42,424 nucleotides of DNA from Amycolatopsis jejuensis (GTDB lineage: Bacteria > Actinomycetota > Actinomycetes > Mycobacteriales > Pseudonocardiaceae). Position 1 is the first letter of the stretch; every line of letters starts with the position of its first letter. The DNA lies in the NCBI RefSeq assembly GCF_000717335.1, contig NZ_JNYZ01000053.1:1-42424 (forward strand), in the 5' to 3' direction. Position numbers and translations under genes: made by a program. Shown in pieces: positions 1 to 8,102 of this stretch. The notes under the pieces are model-generated. The model did no database searches and was not told the origin of the DNA. It saw only the letters and a list, made by a program, of their open reading frames with translations.

Positions 1-28
1 TGGGCTCGGAGATGTGTATAAGAGACAG
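1..28. other. Nextera (Tn5) sequencing adapter remnant
   Basis: The first 28 bases match the 3' part of the Illumina Nextera read-2 adapter, including the whole 19-bp Tn5 mosaic end AGATGTGTATAAGAGACAG at 10-28. This is library-preparation sequence left untrimmed at a contig end, not genomic DNA. Any reading frame that starts here is artificial. Confidence 0.97.
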
Positions 29-66
29 GGGCAGGGCAGGGCAGGGCAGGGCAGGGCAGGGCAGGG
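29..66. repeat. GGGCA tandem repeat (7 copies)
   Basis: Seven perfect GGGCA units run from 29 to 63, followed by GGG. The repeat directly abuts the adapter, so the true genomic copy number is unknown and the array may be an assembly-limited end. Confidence 0.85.
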
Positions 67-363
67 AGAGGTTAGGCGAGAGGTCCGGACCGAGCAAGCG
101 GGCCTACCGGGCGAGCCGGGTGAGTGGGCCAAACAGGCCGACCTGGGTGAGCAGGCCGACCTGGGCGAGCTGGGCGAACGGGCTGCGCAGACAGCCCGGG
201 TTAGGCGATAGCGCCGGGGGCAAGCAGACGAACAAGCCACACCCGTCAGCCGGGCGAGTCAGACCCAGTGACGCCCCGGCAGAACCAACGAAACAGAAAA
301 GACAACAAGACAAACCGAAACGCGACACAAAAAAGAACCCGCCAGGCAGCCAGTCCCCTCCCC
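67..363. other. Intergenic stretch without a supported gene
   Basis: Open frames here lack a ribosome-binding site and have compositionally biased translations rich in R, G and P. Between about 115 and 190 there are imperfect short repeats of an 18-bp kind (caggccgacctggg followed by t or c and gag). The stretch 290-345 is relatively A-rich. I see no promoter or RNA gene that I would defend. Confidence 0.6.
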
Positions 364-470
364 GCACCCCGATACGAAGCCGAAAACACGGGCGGCGGTG
401 GGTTGTCAAGGCATCTTTCCCGCCTTGACAACCCACCGCCGCCCGTAGTCACAATCCAGCTTCGGGGTGC
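364..470. repeat. MITE-like intergenic element, copy 1
   Basis: A 107-bp unit is bounded by 9-bp terminal inverted repeats GCACCCCGA (364-372) and TCGGGGTGC (462-470). It contains a long hairpin (389-445) with the loop ATCTTTCCC. A second copy with the same termini, loop and inner stem but different outer stem lies at 39677-39781. Both copies end 30-31 bp from the stop codon of a minus-strand gene, in the same orientation. It could be a non-autonomous mobile repeat or a conserved 3'-UTR/terminator module; it carries no coding sequence. Confidence 0.75.
389..445 (-). terminator. 24-bp perfect hairpin downstream of the nuclease gene
   Basis: The arms 389-412 and 422-445 are perfectly complementary over 24 bp, with the 9-nt loop ATCTTTCCC. 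The hairpin begins 55 bp past the nuclease stop codon, so it would fold in that transcript's 3' end. There is no U-tract, as is usual for actinobacterial terminators. Confidence 0.6.
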
Positions 471-500
471 CGACGGGAACGACCGGACCCAAACGAGGAC

Positions 501-2147
501 TCAGAGATCCACCATATAAGGAACCTCAACCCCAGCCCGCTCGCTCATCCACTCCCGCAGCACCCGCGTGGCAAGCACGTCATCCTCGTTGTACCGCAAC
601 AGCCGTTCCCGCTGACCCGCATCCGGGACCCCGCCGTCAAGACCCACGGCATCCCGATACCACCGCATCGACGCCTCCCCACCGGCCTCCGGATCACGCC
701 ACGCGAACCCCGCCACCGGGGCGATCACCTTCAACCCTTTGCCCCGCGAGCACAGGAACTGATCCGTCACACTCCGGAAAAGGTCCACCCACTCCTCGGA
801 GTCCACAAAGGACTGAACGGCCGCCTTCCCCGGTACCCCAGGGTAATCCCCGAACCGCTCGACCGAACCGAACAACCACCGGTTCTCCGCAAGAGCGTTG
901 TAGCAATAGGCCCGAAACGTGAGACCAGCCGCGAGCGTCCGCGACCGGACGTCCATGAACCACGTCCAGAACTCCGCGAACGACCTGGCCTCATCGTCCG
1001 TCGGCAGCGGCTCCCAGGTCGCGAAGGCCCGATATCCCTGCGGCACCCCGATATCGGCGCCGGAAAGCAAAGTCCCCCACAAATACGCACCTGCGTCGCC
1101 GAAGCTTTCCATGTCGACGTCTACCTCGACGTCTGCTCGCGGCACCTCCACCACTGGCGTCCGGCGGACCACGGTGAGATCCGCCAGCCATGCCCTGGCC
1201 AGCATGATCGCGTCGGAGAACGTGCCGCCGGTCCAGTTCATCGGCGGGGGTTCGGCGGCCGGGTCCAGCGCGGCCAGCTTGTCTACAGTGGACACTCCGA
1301 CCCGGCGCAGCTCACCGGCGTCCTCGCCGCGGACGACCAGGCTCACGTCCCGCGTCTCGGTGAGCACCACCTCGCAGGTGGGCCAGAACGGGCAGCGCCG
1401 GCACTCCAGCACTCGCGACGGCGCGGCCAGCGCCTCGGCCCCGGTGGCTGCCGCCGTGGCCACGGCCACCCGATCCGCGAAGCGCGCGTCGTACTCGTCC
1501 AGCGCGCTCCGGCCGCCTGGCCAGGTGCCTGCGGTGAGGTCGTGCCACACCACCACGTCGGCATCGAGGCCGATCACGCCGCCGATTGCGCGACCTGGCG
1601 CCGCGCGGCCGTACGTCTGCAGCATCCGCCGCAGGTGCGCGAGCCGGAGCTGGTCGCGCGGCTGCGAGCGGACCTTTCGCTCCTCGTCGGGCGTGCGGTG
1701 CGCCGGGTCGAGGTCCGTCATCGCGGTGGTGGGGGCGCCCTGGCCGCGGTCGGTGATCCGGTGCCGGACGACAAGCACCGGCACGTACCCGCTCCCCGCG
1801 CGCACCAGCAGGTCGACCCCACCGCGGCGGTGGCCTGAAGGGTCGGCGGGCAGCAGCGCACCCCAGATGTACTGCGCGCCGTCCGCGAAGGCCTGCTCGG
1901 TGAGCTGCACCCGCTCGGCCGCGGGCAGGGTTCGCGGGACCTGCGCCCAGGTGGCGCCAGGCCCGGACGCCGCGACGAGCCGCGCCAGGATGTCCTCCCG
2001 ATGCGCCGTCGCGTCGGCAATGCGCTGCTGCGCGGTGGGATCGGGCGGGGGCAGCGGAACGTCGCGCATCGCCGGGTCGTGCTCGAGGTGCACGCGGCGA
2101 CGGCAACGGCTCACCGCGCCCGCGTCGAGCAGCACCTCGTCTCCCAT
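501..2147 (-). CDS. TM0106 family RecB-like putative nuclease
   Basis: The protein (548 aa from this start) resembles the TM0106 family: a RecB/PD-(D/E)XK-like N-terminal part and a C-terminal RNase H-fold exonuclease-like part. Visible marks are the CRRRVHLEHD start region, a CRRCPFWPTCE cysteine cluster like the Fe-S or zinc cysteines of Cas4/AddB-type nucleases, VDVDMES in the predicted exonuclease core, a YNALAENRWL segment, and YNEDDVLATR near the C-terminus, the usual acidic motif of DEDD exonucleases. The substrate is unknown; DNA is assumed from the family. An in-frame ATG 30 bp upstream (2177) is possible. I prefer 2147 because TATTGT (2155-2160) lies 7 nt before it, as in leaderless actinobacterial promoters, and family members start close to this point. 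It diverges from the gene at 2255. Confidence 0.85.
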   Translation of the reverse strand: MGDEVLLDAGAVSRCRRRVHLEHDPAMRDVPLPPPDPTAQQRIADATAHREDILARLVAASGPGATWAQVPRTLPAAERVQLTEQAFADGAQYIWGALLPADPSGHRRGGVDLLVRAGSGYVPVLVVRHRITDRGQGAPTTAMTDLDPAHRTPDEERKVRSQPRDQLRLAHLRRMLQTYGRAAPGRAIGGVIGLDADVVVWHDLTAGTWPGGRSALDEYDARFADRVAVATAAATGAEALAAPSRVLECRRCPFWPTCEVVLTETRDVSLVVRGEDAGELRRVGVSTVDKLAALDPAAEPPPMNWTGGTFSDAIMLARAWLADLTVVRRTPVVEVPRADVEVDVDMESFGDAGAYLWGTLLSGADIGVPQGYRAFATWEPLPTDDEARSFAEFWTWFMDVRSRTLAAGLTFRAYCYNALAENRWLFGSVERFGDYPGVPGKAAVQSFVDSEEWVDLFRSVTDQFLCSRGKGLKVIAPVAGFAWRDPEAGGEASMRWYRDAVGLDGGVPDAGQRERLLRYNEDDVLATRVLREWMSERAGVEVPYMVDL

Positions 2148-2254
2148 GACGATCACAATAGATCCTGGGTACGACATTCCCGCCGCGAGCCGACATGCCC
2201 GTGAGGTCGGGGACCAGTAAGTTCATGCCCGAGAAGGCGTGGGAGGTAACGGCC
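2148..2254. promoter_or_regulatory. Divergent promoter region, nuclease / DUF6474-like gene
   Basis: This short spacer must drive both genes. On the minus strand TATTGT (2155-2160) fits the TAnnnT -10 consensus, 7 nt before the ATG at 2147. On the plus strand GGGAGG (2241-2246) is a strong ribosome-binding site for the ATG at 2255 and decides that start over upstream in-frame ATGs at 2195 and 2225. Confidence 0.5.
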
Positions 2255-2734
2255 ATGGCGCGCAAGGCCAAGCAGGACAAGGCCAAGCAGGACGAGGGTG
2301 AAGCCAGGATCACCCCGAAGAAGGTGAAGAACGCGGTCGCGGTGGCCAAGATCCTCGGCCCGGCGGTACTGCCGGTGATCGCGCCGTACGCAGTGCGTGC
2401 GGCGGGCGCGGCGAGGGAGGCGTACGACCGCTACCAGGCGCGGAAGCTGGGTGTCGCGGTCGATCAGCTCGGCGAGTACACCGGCCGCGGCGCGGCACTG
2501 CACGCCCGGATCGCGGGTCTCGTACAGGGGCTCGGCGAGCTGCGGAAATCGGCGAAGGCGACCGAGGCGGACAAAAAGTTCGCCGACGAGACCCAGTCGA
2601 CCCTGGAGCAGCTGTCGGCCACCGCACGCGCCGCCGAACGCATGCCCGCCGCCCGGCGCAAGGCCGCGCACCGGGCGGTCACCGGCGAGCTGGAACGCCT
2701 GGAAGACCAGCTGCTGCACCGCTTGGGCATCTGA
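2255..2734 (+). CDS. DUF6474-like conserved actinobacterial protein
   Basis: A 159-aa protein of unknown function. The N-terminus is very basic (MARKAKQDKAKQDEGEARIT), followed by one hydrophobic segment (roughly residues 30-55, AVAVAKILGPAVLPVIAPYA) and a largely helical, coiled-coil-like C-terminal half rich in A, E, R and L. I recognise the pattern as that of actinobacterial proteins annotated DUF6474; this is recalled, not searched. The start at 2255 is set by GGGAGG 8 nt upstream. The basic tail plus single hydrophobic segment suggests a membrane-associated or nucleic-acid-binding protein, but there is no direct evidence for either. It ends just before a strong palindrome. Confidence 0.8.
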   Translation: MARKAKQDKAKQDEGEARITPKKVKNAVAVAKILGPAVLPVIAPYAVRAAGAAREAYDRYQARKLGVAVDQLGEYTGRGAALHARIAGLVQGLGELRKSAKATEADKKFADETQSTLEQLSATARAAERMPAARRKAAHRAVTGELERLEDQLLHRLGI

Positions 2735-2737
2735 CGT

Positions 2738-2788
2738 CCGTGAAGGGAACCATCACGGAATCTGATTCCCTGATGGTTCCCTTCACGG
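2738..2788. terminator. GTGAAGGGAACC palindrome, copy 1 (bidirectional terminator)
   Basis: Perfect 18-bp arms (2738-2755 and 2771-2788) flank a loop that itself contains the smaller palindrome GGAAT-ctg-ATTCC. It lies exactly between two converging genes (stops at 2734 and 2792), which suits a bidirectional terminator. Related copies are at 7207-7257 and 39591-39611. Confidence 0.85.
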
Positions 2789-2791
2789 CCC

Positions 2792-3763
2792 TTACTTGAT
2801 GAAGCCCTTCTCCAGCATCCACTGGTGGGCGACCGAACCGGCGTCCTTGCCGTCGACGTCGACCTGCTTGCACAGCTCGACCATCTGCTTGTTGTCCAGC
2901 GCCGCAGCCACCTTCTCCAGCGGGCCGCGTACCTCCGGATGCTCCTTCAGGAACGACGTCCGCAGCGTCGCCGCCGCGTTGTACTGCGGGAACGCCTTCT
3001 TGTCGTCCTCGAGCACGCGCAGGTTCAGCCCCGAGATCCGGCCGTCGGTGGTGAACACCTCGCCGACGGGGCAGGTCCCGTTGGCCACCGCCGAATAGAT
3101 CGTGCCGATGCCGAAGTTCTCGATCTTCGGGTTCTTGAACCCGTACGCCTTCACCGCTGCCGGGAAACCGTCCTGGCGGCTGGTGAACTCCGTCTCCAGG
3201 CAGAACCGGTTCTGGTCCGGATGCGAGGTCAGGAACTTCGCCAGGTCCGTGGTCGACTTGAGGTTGTTCTTCGCCGCGTACTCCTCGGTGGTGGCGAACG
3301 CGTACTGGTCGTTGAGCGGTGAGTAGTTGAGCCAGGTGACGCCGTACTTCTCCTCGTCGGCCTTCTTCGTGGCCTCGTACTGCGCCTTCTCCCCGCCCGG
3401 TACCGGCAGCTCGTTGCCCTGGTAGTTGATCCAGCCGGTGCCGGTGTACTCCCAGGTCACGTCGGTCTGGCCGTTCAGCAGAGCCTGCCGCGACGAGTTC
3501 GACCCCTTGATGTCGGTGAGGTCGATGACGTCCGCCCCCGCCGCGCTCAACGCCATCTCGGCCATGTAGCCCAGGATGATGTTCTCGGTGAAGTCCTTCG
3601 ACCCGACCACCACGCGCACGCCGTTCAGCGCGGGTACCGGCTCGATCGACCCTGGCTGGATCTTGAACGGGATGGCGGTGTTGAGGTCGAGCCCACACGC
3701 CGACAGCGTCCCCGCGAGCAGCGCCGCGCTGACCAGTGCGCCCGCCTTCTTCAGGACCTTCAT
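2792..3763 (-). CDS. Glycine betaine/osmoprotectant ABC transporter, substrate-binding lipoprotein
   Basis: The 323-aa protein is an OpuAC/ProX/OsmF-type solute-binding protein. It opens with a lipoprotein signal (lipobox LSAC, Cys23), so the mature protein is tethered outside the membrane. Family marks include VGSKDFTENIILGYMAE, DVTWEYTGTGW, and a TDGRISGLNLRVLEDDK region near the C-terminus, typical of the quaternary-ammonium-binding fold. It would deliver betaine, choline or a related osmolyte to the two permeases. It is the last gene of a four-gene operon: its ATG overlaps the stop of the permease upstream as TGATG. Confidence 0.93.
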   Translation of the reverse strand: MKVLKKAGALVSAALLAGTLSACGLDLNTAIPFKIQPGSIEPVPALNGVRVVVGSKDFTENIILGYMAEMALSAAGADVIDLTDIKGSNSSRQALLNGQTDVTWEYTGTGWINYQGNELPVPGGEKAQYEATKKADEEKYGVTWLNYSPLNDQYAFATTEEYAAKNNLKSTTDLAKFLTSHPDQNRFCLETEFTSRQDGFPAAVKAYGFKNPKIENFGIGTIYSAVANGTCPVGEVFTTDGRISGLNLRVLEDDKKAFPQYNAAATLRTSFLKEHPEVRGPLEKVAAALDNKQMVELCKQVDVDGKDAGSVAHQWMLEKGFIK

Positions 3764-4542
3764 CAGCGCAGTCCCTTCGGTCCGAAATACTGTTCGGCGA
3801 CCGCGCCAAGCCAGTCCACCAGCAGTGCCAGCGCGACGGCCAGCACCGACCCGGTGATCAGCACCTTGGTGAGGTTGAGCTTGTAGCCGGTGTCGATCAG
3901 GAGCCCGAACCCGCCTGCGTTCACGAACATGCCGAACGTCGCGGTACCCACGGCCAGCACCAGCGACGTGCGCAGACCGGCCAGGATCAGCGGGATGGCG
4001 AGCGGGAACTCCACGCGCCACAGCACCTTCGACGCGGACATCCCGATCCCGCGGCCCGCGTCGATGAGCGCCGGGTCCACCTGCTGGAGGCCGACCATCG
4101 TGTTGCGCAGCACCGGAAGCAGCGAATAGAACGCCAGCGGCAGCGCAGCGACCCACAGGCCGCCGACCGCCCCGGTGAAGATGAACCACAGCACCAGCAC
4201 ACCCAGCGCGGGCGCGGCCTGTCCGATGTTCGCGATGGCCAGGAGAACCGGTGCGAGCCACTTCGCCCACGGCCGGGTCACCATGACGCCGAGCGGCACC
4301 GCCACCAGCACCACGATCGCGGTGACCACGATGGTCATCAGCACGTGGTCGCGCAGCGCGGTGAGCAGCGACGTCGCGTTCAGCGTCTCCTTTTCGGTGG
4401 CGGTGAGGCCGGTCGCGAACACCCAGACGAGCGTGATCGCGACGATGATCACCACCACGGCGGGCTGGGCGAGCAGACGGACGCGTTCGGCGCGGCGGGA
4501 GCCCGACTCCGTACTGAATCCGGTATCGACGGCTGCGGTCAT
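3763..4542 (-). CDS. Osmoprotectant ABC transporter permease (ProW/OpuCD type)
   Basis: The 259-aa membrane protein is one of two permeases in the operon. About six hydrophobic helices are visible. The EAA-like loop that docks the ATPase includes DAGRGIGMSASKVLWRVE, and the NIGQAAPALGVL segment is typical of the OpuC/ProW family. It forms the channel with the second permease (5725-6372). Its start ATG overlaps the ATPase stop codon (ATGA at 4539-4542), implying translational coupling and fixed stoichiometry. Confidence 0.92.
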   Translation of the reverse strand: MTAAVDTGFSTESGSRRAERVRLLAQPAVVVIIVAITLVWVFATGLTATEKETLNATSLLTALRDHVLMTIVVTAIVVLVAVPLGVMVTRPWAKWLAPVLLAIANIGQAAPALGVLVLWFIFTGAVGGLWVAALPLAFYSLLPVLRNTMVGLQQVDPALIDAGRGIGMSASKVLWRVEFPLAIPLILAGLRTSLVLAVGTATFGMFVNAGGFGLLIDTGYKLNLTKVLITGSVLAVALALLVDWLGAVAEQYFGPKGLR

Positions 4543-5738
4543 GCCGAAGCCCCCTCGCCGGCGGCTTCGTGGTCGTCCGCGTGGTCGTCGCGCAGCTGCT
4601 GGATGGTTGCGATGACCGTGTCCAGCTTGATCGTGCCCGCGTACTCGCCACGCGCGCCGGTGACCGGCACCGACCCGCCCTCGGCGAGCATCGCCTCGAG
4701 CGCGTCCTGCAGCGTCGACTGGAGGCTGACGATGTCGCGCAACGGCTTGCCGACCGTCTCCATCGACGACGCGTTCGCCAGCTCACGGACGTGCACCCAG
4801 CGGATCGGCCGCCGCCGCTGGTCGAGCACGAGCGCGAACGACATCCGCTGGCTGGCGAGCTTTTCGCGGACTTCCGCGGGAGAGTCGGTGACCGTGGTGG
4901 TGAGCGCGTTCTGCTGCAGCTCGACATCCCGCACGCGCAGCAGGGTCAGCTGCTTGAGCGAGGCACCGGCACCCACGAAACCGGCGACCGTGTCGTCGGC
5001 CGGGTTCGCCAGGATCGACTCCGGCGTGTCGTACTGCAGGATCCGCGACTGGTTGCCGAGCACCGCAATCCGGTCGCCGAGCTTGACCGCCTCGTCGAAG
5101 TCGTGCGTGACGAAGACGATCGTCTTCTTGAGGTCGGTCTGCAGCCGCAGCAGCTCGTCCTGCAGGTTGCCGCGGGTGATCGGGTCGACGGCGCCGAACG
5201 GCTCGTCCATCAGCAGCACCGGCGGGTCGGCGGCGAGCGCGCGGGCCACGCCGACGCGCTGCTGCTGACCACCGGACAGCTGCCGCGGGTAGCGGTCGCG
5301 GAAATCGGCCGGGTCGAGGCCGACCAGGTCCATCATCTCCTCGACGCGCGCGCTGACCTTCTTCTTGTCCCAGCCGAGCAGCCCTGGCACGACCCCGATG
5401 TTCTGCGCCACGGTGAAGTGCGGGAACAGCCCGGCCTGCTGGATCGCGTACCCGATCTGCCTGCGCAACGTGTCGACGTCCAGCTTCAGCGCGTCCTGGC
5501 CGCCGATGGTGATCCGGCCGGACGTCGGCTCGATCAGCCGGTTGATCATCCGCATCGTGGTGGTCTTGCCGCAGCCCGACGGCCCGACGAACACCACGAT
5601 CTTCCCGGCGGGCACGACCATCGAGAAATCGTCGACGGCCGCGGCGCGGGTACCGGAGTAGCGCTTGGTGACGTGGTCGAGCTCGATCTCGACGCCGGAA
5701 ACGTTGTCTTCGGTCGCAGTGTGCTCAGCCACGGACAC
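4539..5738 (-). CDS. Osmoprotectant ABC transporter ATP-binding protein with CBS domains
   Basis: The 399-aa protein is an OpuCA/ProV-like ATPase. Walker A is GPSGCGKT (52-59), the Q-loop lies around residues 100-101 (YAIQQAGLFPH), the signature is LSGGQ (154-158) and Walker B is LLMDEP (175-180). The C-terminal part (about 265-380) looks like a tandem CBS module, which in OpuA-type transporters senses ionic strength and gates transport. It energises uptake through the two permeases encoded on either side. The gene overlaps both neighbours (14 bp upstream, 4 bp downstream). Confidence 0.94.
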   Translation of the reverse strand: MSVAEHTATEDNVSGVEIELDHVTKRYSGTRAAAVDDFSMVVPAGKIVVFVGPSGCGKTTTMRMINRLIEPTSGRITIGGQDALKLDVDTLRRQIGYAIQQAGLFPHFTVAQNIGVVPGLLGWDKKKVSARVEEMMDLVGLDPADFRDRYPRQLSGGQQQRVGVARALAADPPVLLMDEPFGAVDPITRGNLQDELLRLQTDLKKTIVFVTHDFDEAVKLGDRIAVLGNQSRILQYDTPESILANPADDTVAGFVGAGASLKQLTLLRVRDVELQQNALTTTVTDSPAEVREKLASQRMSFALVLDQRRRPIRWVHVRELANASSMETVGKPLRDIVSLQSTLQDALEAMLAEGGSVPVTGARGEYAGTIKLDTVIATIQQLRDDHADDHEAAGEGASA

Positions 5739-6372
5739 CCCTCGAAACGGTGAATCGCTTGATCAGGACATAGACGCCGTCGAGCACCAGCGCGAGGATC
5801 ACGACGCCGAGGGTGCCGGCGAGGGCCTGGTTGAGGGAGTTCGTGCTCCCCGCGTTGGTGAGGCCGGAGAAGACCTCCGCGCCGAGACCGGGCCCCTTGG
5901 CGTAGGCGGCGATCACCGCGATGCCCATCAGCATCTGCGTCGCGACACGCATGCCGGTGAGGATCGCGGGCCAGGCCAGCCGCAGCTCGACGCGGGTGAG
6001 CACGGAGAACCGGCTCATCCCGATGCCGCGGGCGGCGTCGGTGATCGCCGGGTCGACCGCATCGAGCCCGACGATGGTGTTGCGGACGATCGGCAGGAGG
6101 CCATACAGCACGAGCGCGATCACGGCGGTGGTCGAGCCGAGGCCGGACAGCGGGATCAGCAGGCCGAGGAGGGCGAACGACGGGACGGTGAGGATCGTGC
6201 TGGCCAGCGCGGTGGCCAGCGCCGAGCCGATGGGACTGCGGTAGACGGCGATGCCGATCAGCACGCCGAGGATCGCGGCGAGGATCGTGCACTGCACCAC
6301 CATGCTGGTGTGCAGATATGCCTGCAGCAGCAGCCTTCCCCACCGGTCCGAGATGTACTCGAAGAGGTTCAT
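5725..6372 (-). CDS. Osmoprotectant ABC transporter permease (ProW/OpuCB type)
   Basis: The 215-aa membrane protein is the first gene of the operon, with five to six hydrophobic helices. The docking loop carries DAARGIGMSRFSVLTRVELR, very similar to that of the second permease, so the two arose by duplication and probably form a heterodimer. The ATG is preceded by GGGAG about 12 nt upstream. The coding region ends 14 bp inside the ATPase gene. Promoter elements for the operon must lie in 6373-6648. Confidence 0.92.
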   Translation of the reverse strand: MNLFEYISDRWGRLLLQAYLHTSMVVQCTILAAILGVLIGIAVYRSPIGSALATALASTILTVPSFALLGLLIPLSGLGSTTAVIALVLYGLLPIVRNTIVGLDAVDPAITDAARGIGMSRFSVLTRVELRLAWPAILTGMRVATQMLMGIAVIAAYAKGPGLGAEVFSGLTNAGSTNSLNQALAGTLGVVILALVLDGVYVLIKRFTVSRGVRG

Positions 6373-6648
6373 CCGTATTCGTTCTCCCGCCCCTGGTGAG
6401 CTCCGGACGTCACCCGTTCGGAGTAGCCCAATCGGCAGGGTGACTACCCGGAACGACTGCGGTCGAAACCCCCACTTCTCGGTTGTGATTACCCACCGTG
6501 TCGCATCACCCCCGGGTCGGCAACCGACGCGGCGGGCTTGACCGGGCGGTCTTTACCGGATCGAGACCGGTTCACCTGGGAATTCCGGTGAAGTGTTCAC
6601 CATTCGAGAGCCTTCGGTCACCCACCGGAGTGCCGTTAAGCTGCCCGA
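6373..6648. promoter_or_regulatory. Divergent control region, betaine operon / copper cluster
   Basis: This 276-bp spacer separates the minus-strand osmolyte operon from the plus-strand copper cluster. A direct repeat GTGAYTACCC occurs at 6440-6449 and 6485-6494 (45 bp apart), and the first lies within GGGTGACTACCC, an imperfect dyad. These could be operator half-sites for osmotic or copper control. I could not assign -35/-10 boxes with confidence. The ATG at 6649 has no clear ribosome-binding site. Confidence 0.4.
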
Positions 6649-7179
6649 ATGAGCACTCCGGCCCGGCACCGCGGCGCACTCGCGGCCGTCCGCGGCGGAC
6701 TGCTCGCGCTCAGCTCCGCGTCACTCGCCGTCACCGCACACGCGGCCGCCGACGGCGGATTGCCGGACCCCGCGCTCACCCTCTTGCTCACCGGCCTGAT
6801 CGGCTGGACCGCCACCGCACTCGCCGGCCGCGCCCGCGGACGGCTCGGCACGATCGCCGTCCTCGGCGGCGGCCAGCTCGTGATGCACCTCGTGCTCACC
6901 ACTCTCGCCAGCCACGGGGAGCATGCGAGCGGCTGGGAAATGACCGCGGCGCACGCCGTCGCGACCCTGGTCACCGCGCTCGTCCTCGCCCGGGCGGACG
7001 CGACGCTGCTCGCGGTCCTGCATTTGCTGCGGGTGATTCTCCCGGCGCTGGTGAAGCCGTTGCCGGTTCCCGCCGGGGTACCCGGTGTCGCGCGGCCGCG
7101 GCCGTCCGGACCCGGGCCGCTGCTGGACGTCGAACTCCGCCGCATCCACCGTCGTCGCGGACCCCCGGCACCCTCCTGA
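6649..7179 (+). CDS. Membrane protein at head of copper cluster, histidine-bearing
   Basis: The 176-aa protein has four likely membrane helices (roughly residues 12-32, 42-60, 66-85 and 100-135) and a basic, proline-rich cytoplasmic tail. A loop after helix 3 carries spaced histidines (MHLVLTTLASHGEHASGW, then AAHA), plausible metal ligands. I do not recognise a named family, though similar small membrane proteins commonly neighbour ycnI/copC genes in actinobacteria. Position next to YcnI, CopC and CopD suggests a role in copper handling; this is inference. No Shine-Dalgarno sequence is evident, so the mRNA may be leaderless. Confidence 0.8.
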   Translation: MSTPARHRGALAAVRGGLLALSSASLAVTAHAAADGGLPDPALTLLLTGLIGWTATALAGRARGRLGTIAVLGGGQLVMHLVLTTLASHGEHASGWEMTAAHAVATLVTALVLARADATLLAVLHLLRVILPALVKPLPVPAGVPGVARPRPSGPGPLLDVELRRIHRRRGPPAPS

Positions 7180-7206
7180 CCCCGCGCTGGAGTCCGCATC
7201 CGAAGT

Positions 7207-7257
7207 CCGTGAAGGGAACCTTCACGGAATCAGATTCTGTGATGGTTCCCTTCACGG
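7207..7257. repeat. GTGAAGGGAACC palindrome, copy 2
   Basis: Arms 7207-7225 and 7239-7257 pair over 18 of 19 positions (one T-T mismatch). The left half, CCGTGAAGG-gaa-CCTTCACGG, is itself a palindrome identical to the short copy at 39591-39611. Here it sits between two co-directional genes, so it could attenuate or separate transcription of the membrane protein and ycnI. Confidence 0.8.
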
Positions 7258-7352
7258 AATTGCCGGTGCGGGGAGCGTGGGTCCCCCTTGTCCTTTTCCT
7301 TTACCGGCGCGGGTTTTCCCCTCCGCCGGATCCTTCCTGTTCAGGAGTTGTT

Positions 7353-8102
7353 GTGTCCCACCATGTCTTCCGCCGGGCCGGGGTGCTCGCCGCGGTCACC
7401 GTCGCCACCGGTCTGCTCGGCGCGGGCGTCGCGTCCGCGCACGTGACCGCCAACGTCTACGGCGAGCAGCCCGCCAAGGGCGGCTACGGCACGATTTTCT
7501 TCCGCGTTCCCAACGAGGACGCGAAACTCGGCACCATCAAGGTCGAGATCGACGTCAAACCCGAGTACGGCATCGGCAACATCCGCACCAAGCCGGTGCC
7601 CGGCTGGACCGCCGAGGTCAGCAAGTCGACGCTGCCGCAGCCGGTCACCACGGCGTCCGGCACCAAGATCACCGAGGCCGTCACCAAGGTGGTCTGGACC
7701 GCGCAGGCCGGTACGAAGATCGGCGCGACCGAGTTCCAGGAGTTCCAGGTGAGCGGCGGCCCGCTGCCCGCGAACGTCGACCAGCTGGAGTTCCCGGCGA
7801 TCCAGACGTACGAGGGTGGCAAAGTGGTGGAGTGGAACCAGCCCACGCCGCCCAGCGGTGAAGAGCCCGAGCACCCGGCGCCCACGGTGAAGCTCGCCGC
7901 GGCCGAGTCCGGTGGGCACGGGGCGCACGCCCAGGCCACGTCCGCGAGCGAGAGCACCGAGGCGGCGGCAGCGTCGGACAACACGGCGCGCTGGCTCGGC
8001 GGGGCCGGTCTCGTGGTCGGCGCGCTGGGGCTCGGCGTCGGCGCGGGTGCTGTGCTGCGCTCCCGTCGTCCCGCGGCAGGAAAGACCGAAGGAAGCAAGT
8101 GA
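7353..8102 (+). CDS. YcnI-family copper-associated protein (DUF1775)
   Basis: The 249-aa exported protein has a signal peptide ending ...GVASA|HVTANVYGEQ, so the mature N-terminus is a histidine, the copper ligand in YcnI-type proteins. The DUF1775 core follows (FFRVPNED, VPGWTAEVSK, a VVWTA strand, FQEFQVSGG). A low-complexity Ala/Ser/Glu spacer precedes a C-terminal membrane helix (about residues 213-235) and a basic tail, so it is displayed on the outer membrane face. The GTG start is chosen because AGGAG (7343-7347) lies 5 nt upstream; an apparent open frame extending far upstream is not coding. The stop overlaps the copC start as TGATG. Confidence 0.92.
   Translation: MSHHVFRRAGVLAAVTVATGLLGAGVASAHVTANVYGEQPAKGGYGTIFFRVPNEDAKLGTIKVEIDVKPEYGIGNIRTKPVPGWTAEVSKSTLPQPVTTASGTKITEAVTKVVWTAQAGTKIGATEFQEFQVSGGPLPANVDQLEFPAIQTYEGGKVVEWNQPTPPSGEEPEHPAPTVKLAAAESGGHGAHAQATSASESTEAAAASDNTARWLGGAGLVVGALGLGVGAGAVLRSRRPAAGKTEGSK

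Noticed and set aside
12..428. Open frames beginning at the left edge (starting MCIRDR or MYKRQ)
   Set aside because: They start inside Nextera adapter sequence and run through a GGGCA repeat; no ribosome-binding site and low-complexity translations.
919..5268. Very long plus-strand open frames opposite the nuclease and betaine genes
   Set aside because: They are by-products of high GC at third positions; translations are rich in S, R, P and T without recognisable domains, whereas the minus strand encodes clear families.
6498..7352. Upstream extension of the YcnI reading frame
   Set aside because: It runs through another gene and a palindrome. The signal peptide and ribosome-binding site place the start at GTG 7353.
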